NCBI GenBank assembly: GCA_001302245.1
Contig: LGYU01000031.1
Coordinates: 62,001 to 126,000, forward strand
Source of the DNA: Chitinophagaceae bacterium PMP191F
GTDB lineage: Bacteria > Bacteroidota > Bacteroidia > Chitinophagales > Chitinophagaceae
Direction of reading: 5' to 3'
DNA length: 64,000 nucleotides
Made by a program: the position numbers and the translations under genes. The first letter of the stretch is position 1; each line of letters starts with the position of its first letter. Positions 1 through 7,544 of the stretch are shown here, in pieces. The notes below the pieces were generated by a model, which worked only from the letters and a program-made list of their open reading frames with translations, searched no databases and was not told the origin of the DNA.

Positions 1-2
1 CA

Positions 3-245
3 GTGCAGCAGCAGGCAATGCTGAATGATGGAGCAACAACGGGGGCTGCGGCGGTTACAAACAATGAAAAACCAGCTAAAGATTCTAATACCGTATCCGC
101 TAACAGAACAATTGCTGTTCCCAGAAATCCGAACCCTGCGAAACCCAAACCCAATGAATCATCCCGTATTGTAAACGGGCAACAACGTCAGTCTGCTGCA
201 AGACAGCCAAAAGCTGTAATGCCGCCAAAACGAAACCGGCAATAA
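3..245 (+). CDS. ftsQ: C-terminal fragment of probable FtsQ/DivIB cell division protein (5' end outside window)
   Basis: This reading frame is already open at the window edge, so the gene is cut at its 5' end. The GTG at position 3 is probably an internal codon. The visible 80 residues are a low-complexity tail rich in Asn, Pro, Lys and Arg, ending in a basic Pro/Lys/Arg/Gln stretch. No domain is visible. The assignment rests on position: in Bacteroidota division clusters ftsQ lies directly before ftsA, which starts 88 bases downstream here. It could be another dcw-cluster gene. Confidence 0.55.
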   Translation: MQQQAMLNDGATTGAAAVTNNEKPAKDSNTVSANRTIAVPRNPNPAKPKPNESSRIVNGQQRQSAARQPKAVMPPKRNRQ

Positions 246-333
246 CCGGTACTGATCAGATTTAAAAGGGATAATAGTTTCGCTCTGGCGGAACACATTT
301 AATATGACAGAACAACTAAAAACAGGATACATT

Positions 334-1710
334 ATGAACAATGAACAACCTATCATCGTTGGGCTCGACATCGGAACAACGAAGATTGCAGCGATTGCAG
401 GACGTAAGAACGAGTTTGGCAAGCTGGAGGTGATCGGCTTCGGACGAGCCAACTCCAATGGTGTAAAGCACGGCCAGGTATTGAATATTGACGAGACGAT
501 CAAGGCCATCCGGATGGCGCTTGACAATTGCTATGCATCTAATCCTAATCTTGAGATCAGCGAAGTATATGTTGGTATTGCAGGACATCATATTAAAAGT
601 CTGCAGACCCGTGGAGATATTGTGCGTCATCAGACAGATGATGAGATCACACAGCGTGAAATTGATCAACTGATCGCAGACCAATATAAAACATACATTC
701 CTGCCGGAGATCAGATCATTGATGTGATCCCTCAGGAGTTTACTGTAGATAATTTTCAGAACATTCCCAATCCTATCGGATACGGTGGTGTGAAAGTGGG
801 TGCTAATTTCCACATTATCACCGGCGATAAAAATGCTATCCGCAATATCAACCGTGCAGTTGATAAAAGCGGACTGCGTACAAAAGACCTGGTGTTGCAA
901 CCGCTGGCATCTGCTGCTGCTGTAATGGGACATGAAGACCTGGAAGCAGGTGTGGCTATTGTTGACATTGGTGGCGGTACCACTGACCTGGCTGTGTTTT
1001 ACGAAGGTATCCTGAAGCACACTGCAGTAATTCCTTTCGGTGGTGAAAACATTACCAACGATATCAAAACCGGTCTGGGTGTATTGAAAACACAGGCCGA
1101 GCAGATGAAAGTACAGTTTGGTAGTGCACTGGCTAATGAAGCTAAGGCAAATGCTTTCATTACCATTCCCGGTTTGCGTGGAATGCCTGCCAAAGAGATC
1201 AGTGTGAAAAACCTGGCCAACATTATCCAGGCCCGTATGAACGAGATCATGGATTTTGTTACCTATCACCTGAAACAGGTAGGTCTTGACGGACGTACGC
1301 TGAATGGAGGTATTGTATTAACCGGTGGAGGTGCGCAACTGAAACACCTGATCCAGTTAACAGAATATGTTACCGGTTTAAATGCACGTATTGGCTTTCC
1401 TACAGAGCACCTGGCTGCCGGTCATATTGAAGAGCTGGCAAAACCAACGTATTCAACCTGTATTGGTTTAATTCTGAAAGGGTACAGCGATTATGAAAAT
1501 AACCGTAAGCATTTTGAACACCAGTTCAGAAAGGTAGAAGTGCCGCAGACACTTAAGAAAACAGAAGCCACAGAAGAAAACGATATACTGAGCGAAGAAG
1601 AAGTGCAGGCTGATAAAGTAAGAAACCGGAAAGGCATCAAAGACTTCTGGGGTAAGTTCAAAGATGGTATTATCGACCTGTTTAAGGAAGAAGAAGATCA
1701 TGCATTATAA
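334..1710 (+). CDS. ftsA: Cell division protein FtsA
   Basis: FtsA is an actin-like ATPase that tethers FtsZ filaments to the cytoplasmic membrane at the division site. The N-terminus has the phosphate-1 motif (VGLDIGTTKIAAIAG), and the phosphate-2 loop (VDIGGGTTDLAVF) lies near residue 210 with the SHS2/1C insertion between them. The last 25 residues, around FWGKFKDGIIDLFKEEE, form an amphipathic helix of the kind used for membrane targeting. I chose the ATG at 334, which has AGGA eight bases upstream and begins just before the conserved region. An ATG at 304 would add ten residues. ftsZ follows after 162 bases that hold a repeat array. Confidence 0.97.
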   Translation: MNNEQPIIVGLDIGTTKIAAIAGRKNEFGKLEVIGFGRANSNGVKHGQVLNIDETIKAIRMALDNCYASNPNLEISEVYVGIAGHHIKSLQTRGDIVRHQTDDEITQREIDQLIADQYKTYIPAGDQIIDVIPQEFTVDNFQNIPNPIGYGGVKVGANFHIITGDKNAIRNINRAVDKSGLRTKDLVLQPLASAAAVMGHEDLEAGVAIVDIGGGTTDLAVFYEGILKHTAVIPFGGENITNDIKTGLGVLKTQAEQMKVQFGSALANEAKANAFITIPGLRGMPAKEISVKNLANIIQARMNEIMDFVTYHLKQVGLDGRTLNGGIVLTGGGAQLKHLIQLTEYVTGLNARIGFPTEHLAAGHIEELAKPTYSTCIGLILKGYSDYENNRKHFEHQFRKVEVPQTLKKTEATEENDILSEEEVQADKVRNRKGIKDFWGKFKDGIIDLFKEEEDHAL

Positions 1711-1716
1711 AAACTG

Positions 1717-1798
1717 AAGTATGAAGTCGGAAGTACGAGGTCTGAGAAAGCAGACTGTTCAATCGTACTTCAGATATCATACCTCAGACATCAGTTTA
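1717..1798. repeat. Facing arrays of degenerate heptamers between ftsA and ftsZ
   Basis: Positions 1717-1744 read as four 7-base units (AAGTATG, AAGTCGG, AAGTACG, AGGTCTG). Positions 1764-1798 carry five 7-base units of roughly complementary sequence (CGTACTT, CAGATAT, CATACCT, CAGACAT, CAGTTTA). The two arms can fold imperfectly on each other. The unit type is the same as in the arrays at 12401, 22937 and 39062. Confidence 0.8.
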
Positions 1799-1872
1799 CT
1801 AACCTGTTATTCTAATAGTCTCTGTAAAGCCTTTCGGGTGAGCAAGGCTCTGTGAGACAAAAAACGAAAGCT

Positions 1873-3768
1873 ATGATTCAGTTTGATTTACCGAAGGAAA
1901 AATCATCCATACTCAAGGTAATTGGTGTGGGTGGTGGTGGCAGTAATGCTGTGAACCACATGTTCAGTCAGCAGATTGAGGGCGTAAACTTCATTATCTG
2001 CAATACCGATGCGCAGGCCATTGCGCAGAGCCGTGTGCCTAACAAGGTACAGTTGGGACCGCACCTAACCCAGGGATTGGGTGCAGGTGCAAATCCTGAT
2101 ATCGGACGCCAGGCAACTGAAGAGAGCCTGGAAGAGATCAAGCACATACTGGAGGTAAATACAAAAATGGCCTTTATCACTGCCGGCATGGGTGGAGGTA
2201 CCGGTACCGGTGGTGCTCCCATTATTTCTAAAATATGTAAGGACCTGGGCATTCTTACTGTTGGTATTGTTACCACTCCATTCTCTTACGAAGGAAAGAA
2301 GCGGCAGTTACAGGCAGAAGAAGGTATCCGGGTTATGAAACAATATGTAGATACCCTGCTGGTGATCAGCAATGATAAGCTGCGTCACCAGTTCGGAAAT
2401 CTTAAAATGAAAGAGGCCTTTGAAAAAGCGGACAATGTACTGGCCACTGCTGCAAAATGTATCACAGATGTGATCAATAGTACCGGTCAGATCAATGTTG
2501 ACTTTGCAGACGTATGCACTGTAATGCGCAACGGTGGCGTTGCCATCCTGGGTAATGGAGCCTGTGGTGGTGAAGACCGTGCATTGCGTTGTATTGAAGA
2601 TGCCCTGAACTCACCCTTGCTGAACGACAATGATATCCGTGGTGCCAAGTGGATACTTATCAACATCAACTCTGCCGAAGGCGAGCATGAGTTTACAATG
2701 GATGAAGTGGATATTATCCAGAATTACCTGCTTGACCAGGCTGGTGAAGGTACAGATGTGATCATGGGTATGGGATATGATAATTCGCTGGGCGATAAGA
2801 TCGGTATTACGCTGATAGCAACAGGTTTTGAGCATAAAGATCCTTTTGTAAAAGAAAAGGCGAAGAAAGAAGACGTTAAGAAAGAAGAAAAAATACTGTT
2901 GACATTAGGTGCTCCCGAGGCAAAAGCCCCATCTGCAGCACAGAATGTACCGCAAACACCTCCCGTAGCAGAGAAGAAGGAGGACCCTATTGTAAAAGAA
3001 GAGCTTGCACCCCGGCTGGTAGAAATGGACACAACACCATCATCTACTCCTCTGGTGCTTTTTACGAAAGAAGAGCTTAGTAAAACTACTGTGGACAAGC
3101 CAGTGGAAAAAAAGGATGATAATGAAAGGATTGAATGGGTACTTTCGCAACCATCTGCGCCGCAACAGGCAACCGAAAGAACCAGTTCCGGACCTGTGCA
3201 GCAACTACCTCCGCAACCACGTAAAAGTGAAAATAATTCCTCCGCGTCTGCAGCGCATGGGGGATACTTGGCCAAGCCTTCCAATATTTATGCAGAACCG
3301 CCGAGACAGGAATCCATCCCTGACCATTCACCTGTGAACGAACCGCGTCAGGATGCTAGTCGTTATCAAAAACCAAAGGAAGAAGATGCTTCCGATGATA
3401 TGCAACTGGTATTCAAAGACAACATTCCAGCGGCGGATGAGCCCGTGGCCCATCAAATTCAACAACCCGTTAGTGGTAGCTTAGGATCTGTCGAGGACCC
3501 TGCTATGCAGGACGTGGCAGAAGAACAAAAGCGACGTGCAGCAGAACGGATACAGAAATTGCGCAATCTCTCGTTCAATATCAATGCTGCTGACCCTAAC
3601 AACGAGTTTGAGACTGTGCCGGCATACATCCGCCGCAATTTGGAACTCTACAACACGATCTCCAGCGTTGAGAATTTCTATAGTAATTACGAAGTAAAAT
3701 CAGATGAAAATAATAACACACAGATTTCTACCATCAACACATTCTTAGATGGTAAAAATCCTGATTAA
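1873..3768 (+). CDS. ftsZ: Cell division protein FtsZ, with long C-terminal linker
   Basis: FtsZ is the tubulin-like GTPase that forms the division ring. The glycine-rich GTP-binding start (VIGVGGGGSNAVNHM) lies near residue 18 and the tubulin signature GGGTGTGG near residue 107. The T7/synergy region lies before residue 320. A linker of about 230 residues rich in Pro, Glu, Lys and Gln follows, giving 631 residues against about 380 in Escherichia coli; long linkers are common in Bacteroidota. The end carries a conserved C-terminal peptide (ETVPAYIRRNLELYN) that would bind FtsA. I chose the ATG at 1873 because homologues start at MIxFDLPKEK; a GTG at 1852 would add seven residues. A strong terminator follows. 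Confidence 0.98.
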   Translation: MIQFDLPKEKSSILKVIGVGGGGSNAVNHMFSQQIEGVNFIICNTDAQAIAQSRVPNKVQLGPHLTQGLGAGANPDIGRQATEESLEEIKHILEVNTKMAFITAGMGGGTGTGGAPIISKICKDLGILTVGIVTTPFSYEGKKRQLQAEEGIRVMKQYVDTLLVISNDKLRHQFGNLKMKEAFEKADNVLATAAKCITDVINSTGQINVDFADVCTVMRNGGVAILGNGACGGEDRALRCIEDALNSPLLNDNDIRGAKWILININSAEGEHEFTMDEVDIIQNYLLDQAGEGTDVIMGMGYDNSLGDKIGITLIATGFEHKDPFVKEKAKKEDVKKEEKILLTLGAPEAKAPSAAQNVPQTPPVAEKKEDPIVKEELAPRLVEMDTTPSSTPLVLFTKEELSKTTVDKPVEKKDDNERIEWVLSQPSAPQQATERTSSGPVQQLPPQPRKSENNSSASAAHGGYLAKPSNIYAEPPRQESIPDHSPVNEPRQDASRYQKPKEEDASDDMQLVFKDNIPAADEPVAHQIQQPVSGSLGSVEDPAMQDVAEEQKRRAAERIQKLRNLSFNINAADPNNEFETVPAYIRRNLELYNTISSVENFYSNYEVKSDENNNTQISTINTFLDGKNPD

Positions 3769-3863
3769 CCTCTTTTCCGTGCCTTACGCTCCGGTTAGCA
3801 ACAGCCATCGGATTATAATAAAGGACTGTTTTAAACGCAGCGATTGTTGTTTTTAGTTGTATC

Positions 3864-3898
3864 ATCCCTCCCGTTTTGCCCGGGAGGGATTTTTGTTT
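3864..3898 (+). terminator. Rho-independent terminator after ftsZ
   Basis: A perfect 10-bp stem (ATCCCTCCCG with CGGGAGGGAT, 3864-3873 and 3881-3890) has a 7-base loop and is followed by TTTTGTTT. It closes the division cluster. Confidence 0.93.
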
Positions 3899-4048
3899 GA
3901 CCCGAACAGGAAATGTGTGTGAAGTATCCTTTATCGTTTACATATATCTATTTGTATGAATAGTTGTTGTTGATGGCTTATACTTTAACCGTATTACTTT
4001 GTACCTGAATAACGTAATTTTACACAACAGCAAACCCGTTACTTCACA

Positions 4049-4975
4049 ATGGCAACAGTATTGATCACGGGCGGAACAGGCCTGGTTGGAACTGCAATGA
4101 CCGATTTACTGGTAAGCAAAGGATATGATGTGATCATTTTAACACGTCGTCCCAAAGCTGCATCAGGCAAAGTGTCGTACGCTGCGTGGAATCCTGCAGA
4201 ACAAACTGTTGACCTGCAGGCAATACAACAGGCTGATTATATCATTAACCTGGCAGGTGCGGGTGTAGCAGATAAACGCTGGACCAAAAAGCGAAAAAAA
4301 GAAATTGTAGACAGTCGCGTGGAAAGCGGTCAGTTAATTGTAAAAACGCTGCAGCAAACACCGGGAAAAGTAAAAGCTGTTATCAATGCTGCTGCTATTG
4401 GCTGGTATGGCGATGATCACAAACGCAGTAGCAATAAAGAAATGTTTACGGAAGAAGATCCGGTTGCACCTGATTTTTTAGGACAAACCTGTAAACAGTG
4501 GGAAGATAGTATTGAACCTGTTCATTCATTGGGTATACGTTTGGTGAAATTCCGTATCGGTATTGTGTTGAGTGAGAAAGGTGGTGCGCTGAAAGAATTT
4601 ATGAAACCGGTACGATTGGGTGTAGCAGCCTACCTGGGCAGCGGAAAACAGTTTGTAAGCTGGATCCATATTAATGACATGTGTCGACTGTTCTTATATG
4701 CTATTGAGAATAATGATATAGAAGGGGTATACAATGCTGTAGCTCCGCATCCTGCTTCTAATAAAACATTGATGACAACTCTGGCAACTGTTGTAAAAGG
4801 AAAGTTCTTTACGCCTTTTTATGTACCCGCCTTCCTATTGAAAATAATGCTGGGTGAAATGAGTATAGAGGTGCTGAAAAGCGCAACGGTAAGCAGTGAA
4901 AAGATCAGTAATACCGGTTTTCAGTTTGCATTCCCTTCGCTGGATGCAGCGCTCCGCAACCTGGTGAAAAAATAA
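4049..4975 (+). CDS. TIGR01777-type NAD(P)-dependent epimerase (SDR39U1-like)
   Basis: This is an extended short-chain dehydrogenase. The Rossmann motif GGTGLVG lies at residues 8-14, an NLAGAGVADKRW segment follows near residue 72, and a C-terminal DUF1731-type region ends the protein at 308 residues, the usual length of the family. The substrate is unknown. Members are often mislabelled as cell division inhibitor SulA; despite lying next to ftsZ, this protein has no relation to SulA. Its stop codon abuts the stop of the convergent permease gene with no base between them. Confidence 0.9.
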   Translation: MATVLITGGTGLVGTAMTDLLVSKGYDVIILTRRPKAASGKVSYAAWNPAEQTVDLQAIQQADYIINLAGAGVADKRWTKKRKKEIVDSRVESGQLIVKTLQQTPGKVKAVINAAAIGWYGDDHKRSSNKEMFTEEDPVAPDFLGQTCKQWEDSIEPVHSLGIRLVKFRIGIVLSEKGGALKEFMKPVRLGVAAYLGSGKQFVSWIHINDMCRLFLYAIENNDIEGVYNAVAPHPASNKTLMTTLATVVKGKFFTPFYVPAFLLKIMLGEMSIEVLKSATVSSEKISNTGFQFAFPSLDAALRNLVKK

Positions 4976-5773
4976 CTACAGATCGTCAGTCTCGAATTTG
5001 CGTACAGCTAAATAAAAATAAGCTGCCAGGTATACAATTGATACGATCAGTAAAACGGTGTAATCGGGTGGTGGAATGATCCGGTTCTGAATATTCCGGA
5101 ATAATGGAAATGGTATCAGGTTGTCTGTGGTTTCCAACGGCAGATAACGACCACTGTAGTTCATGTAACGATTCATCAGGCCCGCCAGTACATTCTCCAG
5201 CACCAGTGCATATAAAAAGAAAATACCGATAGCCAATCCCCCTCTTTTGAACAACAGCGCAAAAAGTAATGCTACCATAGAATAACTGAGGGCCTGTATA
5301 AAAAAGTAGAAAATATAGATCATGTTCTCTGTACTGAATGGTTCTTCATGGGCCAGTCCGAATCCGATAGCTGTAATGAAAACTACCAGTGTAGAAATTA
5401 CAGCACCAATTATAGCCAGGGATATCTTTACGGAGATAAACTGTCTGCGGCTCCAGCCATCAATAATATTCTGCCGGTGCGTTTTAAAGCTGTATTCATT
5501 AGTCATCAATATGATCATAAGCAAACCAGGTACAAACAACAGGAAGCTGCTGAAATAACTGGTTACCTGCCAGGTAGAGGGAAACGAATATGGCGGATTA
5601 CCAATAACAGCCTGTGCAATTCCCTTGGCTTCTTTTTCCTGGAAAATAGCTTGCTGTATGCGGTAAGTAATATAATTGACACCAAAAATACTTACAAGAT
5701 AAAGGACTGATAAGATCCAGAATGTTCTGTAATTTTTCAGTTTCATCCATTCTATGCGGAGTAATGACAACAT
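4976..5773 (-). CDS. ABC-2 type transporter permease
   Basis: This 265-residue membrane protein has about six hydrophobic segments and the MLSLLRIEWMKLKNYRTFW start common to ABC-2 permeases. It lies two bases after the ATPase gene at 5776-6669, so the two form an operon and presumably one exporter in the cytoplasmic membrane. The substrate cannot be told from sequence. The family includes lantibiotic- and bacitracin-type exporters and gliding-associated transporters. Its stop codon lies back to back with that of the epimerase gene on the other strand. Confidence 0.87.
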   Translation of the reverse strand: MLSLLRIEWMKLKNYRTFWILSVLYLVSIFGVNYITYRIQQAIFQEKEAKGIAQAVIGNPPYSFPSTWQVTSYFSSFLLFVPGLLMIILMTNEYSFKTHRQNIIDGWSRRQFISVKISLAIIGAVISTLVVFITAIGFGLAHEEPFSTENMIYIFYFFIQALSYSMVALLFALLFKRGGLAIGIFFLYALVLENVLAGLMNRYMNYSGRYLPLETTDNLIPFPLFRNIQNRIIPPPDYTVLLIVSIVYLAAYFYLAVRKFETDDL

Positions 5774-5775
5774 AA

Positions 5776-6669
5776 TCAGTTGGCTTGGGTAAGTTCAAAA
5801 AATTTACGTTCAAGACTTTTCTTGTGCAATCGCAGATGGTTCAATACAATGCCATTGGTAAAACAGTATTTATTAATGGCTTCCATGTTAGCAGTATTGT
5901 TGGGGAAAAACAGTTCAAGCGTTTGCTCCCGTTGCTGTATATCCAGTATGCCGGGATAATGTTGCAATACAGCATGCAGTTGCACCGGATCTGCGGCACT
6001 TACTTCCACAATGTCATCAGTAACCAGTATTTCATTAACATGACCATGTACGCGCAATTCTCCTTTTTGCAGAATGGCTACATGTGAGCACACCTTCTCT
6101 ACTTCATCCAGCAGGTGACTGGCCATGATGATGGTTTTGCCTTCCTTGTGCAACTTTTTGATCAGCTCGCGTATTTCCATAATACCTACAGGGTCCAGAC
6201 CATTGGTAGGTTCGTCAAAGATCAGCACCTGCGGATCGCCCAGCAGGCAGGATGCAATAGCCAGCCGCTGTTTCATACCCAGTGAGTAAGTATTGAACCG
6301 GTGCATTTTGCGTTGATCCAGGTTGACCATTTTTAATACGCGGTCAATATCCTGCATTCCTCTTCCTTTGATAGAGGCTACGATCCGGAGATTTTGTTCT
6401 GCATTGAGGTAGTGATAAAAGTTAGGTGTTTCCAGCAGTGTACCGATCTGTTTGCGGTGTTGCGGTACGGGATGCTGATCAAACAGTTGATAAGAACCGG
6501 AAGTGGCGCGCAGAATATCGGATACAATGCCTAGCAATGTGGTCTTTCCGCTGCCATTGGGTCCCAGGATACCGAATACAGATCCTTCGGGAACGGAAAA
6601 TGAAACGCCTTTCAACGCCTGAATATATCCGTAATGTTTTTGCAGGTTACTGACGGTAAGAATGGGCAT
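5776..6669 (-). CDS. ABC transporter ATP-binding protein
   Basis: This is the nucleotide-binding subunit for the adjacent permease. It shows Walker A (GPNGSGKTT, near residue 37), the signature motif as a variant (YSLGMKQRLAIA, near residue 132), Walker B (VLIFDEPTNGLDP), the switch His (IIMASHLLDEVEK) and an extra C-terminal domain of about 80 residues. The layout matches the BcrA/CcmA-like ATPases that pair with ABC-2 permeases. It is the first gene of a two-gene operon. Confidence 0.93.
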   Translation of the reverse strand: MPILTVSNLQKHYGYIQALKGVSFSVPEGSVFGILGPNGSGKTTLLGIVSDILRATSGSYQLFDQHPVPQHRKQIGTLLETPNFYHYLNAEQNLRIVASIKGRGMQDIDRVLKMVNLDQRKMHRFNTYSLGMKQRLAIASCLLGDPQVLIFDEPTNGLDPVGIMEIRELIKKLHKEGKTIIMASHLLDEVEKVCSHVAILQKGELRVHGHVNEILVTDDIVEVSAADPVQLHAVLQHYPGILDIQQREQTLELFFPNNTANMEAINKYCFTNGIVLNHLRLHKKSLERKFFELTQAN

Positions 6670-6724
6670 AACGGAGTGTTTACTGTATAAAGTTGCGTAT
6701 TTATTTTAATTGTTGAGATGCTTG

Positions 6725-7381
6725 TCAGGCAATAAGGTGTTTTTCGTGATAAATGCTGGAAAAGCCACCTACAACGGCAAATCCATTTTCATCAAAGGTC
6801 AGTCTGTGCAGTTTCAGCATTTCAATATCTGCCAGCAGTACCTGCCGGTAGTGCGGATTGAGCGTACCACCTTGCTGACCCGGCGTTGCCTGTGGGTTAT
6901 ATTGTAACTCAGGATTGCAAATGGTACCGCGTGGGTACATAATGCCCGGGATTTGCTGGCCGCGTATATCCAGTAATTTCGGATGCTCCAGTCCTAATGT
7001 ATGGCCAAACTCATGTGCTGCTGTAGTAGAGGTCTGCAGCAGGTTTGGCAACATAAAATAACCGGTATTGCAACCAATACCATCTACAAAAGAAATATTG
7101 CCCTCGGCCTGCTCTTCAATCCTGAAAAAATTACAACGCGGGTTATCATTATACCATACAGTTTCCGGTGATAGTTTCGGTTCATACTGTCCTTCAATTT
7201 CAAACTTTACATGATACCAGCTATGCCGGATGTTGACCGAAGCGCCCGGGGCGTTCCAGTGTCTGGCGATATCATCTGCAACCTGTATTGCAATGTCTTT
7301 GGAAGCGGCATCGCCATAGCAATAGATATTTGCGCGGATAACAAGCTGGTGGGCCTTTGTTTGTAGTTCAGCTTCACCCAT
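6725..7381 (-). CDS. Metzincin-like zinc metalloprotease
   Basis: The motif HEFGHTLGLEH matches the metzincin consensus HExxHxxGxxH, in which the three His bind zinc and Glu is the general base. A Met in PGIMYPRG follows at the distance expected of a Met-turn. The best relation is to M10/matrixin-like peptidases. I chose the ATG at 7381 (218 residues). A longer frame from 7525 would run through the terminator of the upstream gene. With this start there is no signal peptide, which is unusual for a metzincin, so the cellular location is open. Confidence 0.8.
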   Translation of the reverse strand: MGEAELQTKAHQLVIRANIYCYGDAASKDIAIQVADDIARHWNAPGASVNIRHSWYHVKFEIEGQYEPKLSPETVWYNDNPRCNFFRIEEQAEGNISFVDGIGCNTGYFMLPNLLQTSTTAAHEFGHTLGLEHPKLLDIRGQQIPGIMYPRGTICNPELQYNPQATPGQQGGTLNPHYRQVLLADIEMLKLHRLTFDENGFAVVGGFSSIYHEKHLIA

Positions 7382-7482
7382 AATAAGATGGTTGGATGCG
7401 TTCTTTTTCGATACTGATACATCCTGTACAATATAGTTTAATAAATTGTTTTTACCAATGAGGCACTGGCAGTATTGATGAT

Positions 7483-7510
7483 AAAAAAAGCGCAGCCTTA
7501 ATGGCTGCGC
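7483..7510 (-). terminator. Rho-independent terminator after the fadN-type gene
   Basis: On the minus strand an 8-bp GC-rich stem (GCGCAGCC with GGCTGCGC, 7490-7497 and 7503-7510) is followed by seven T. It separates the beta-oxidation gene from the protease gene. Confidence 0.92.
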
Positions 7511-7544
7511 CCGTTGTTTTCTCATGTAACTGTTGGCATTAGAA

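Noticed and set aside
316-1269. 317-codon open frame on the minus strand inside ftsA
   Set aside because: It is antisense to a conserved gene, with Cys/Ile/His-rich composition unlike a real protein and no recognisable domain.
2724-3284. 186-codon minus-strand frame inside ftsZ
   Set aside because: Ser/Phe-rich translation is the shadow of the Glu/Lys/Pro linker of FtsZ.
4049-4975. Cell division inhibitor SulA, as this family is sometimes labelled
   Set aside because: The protein is a Rossmann-fold epimerase of the TIGR01777 group and shares nothing with SulA; nearness to ftsZ is coincidence as far as the sequence shows.
7382-7525. N-terminal extension of the metzincin gene
   Set aside because: It would run through the rho-independent terminator at 7483-7510 and adds Arg/Gln-rich sequence without homologous character.
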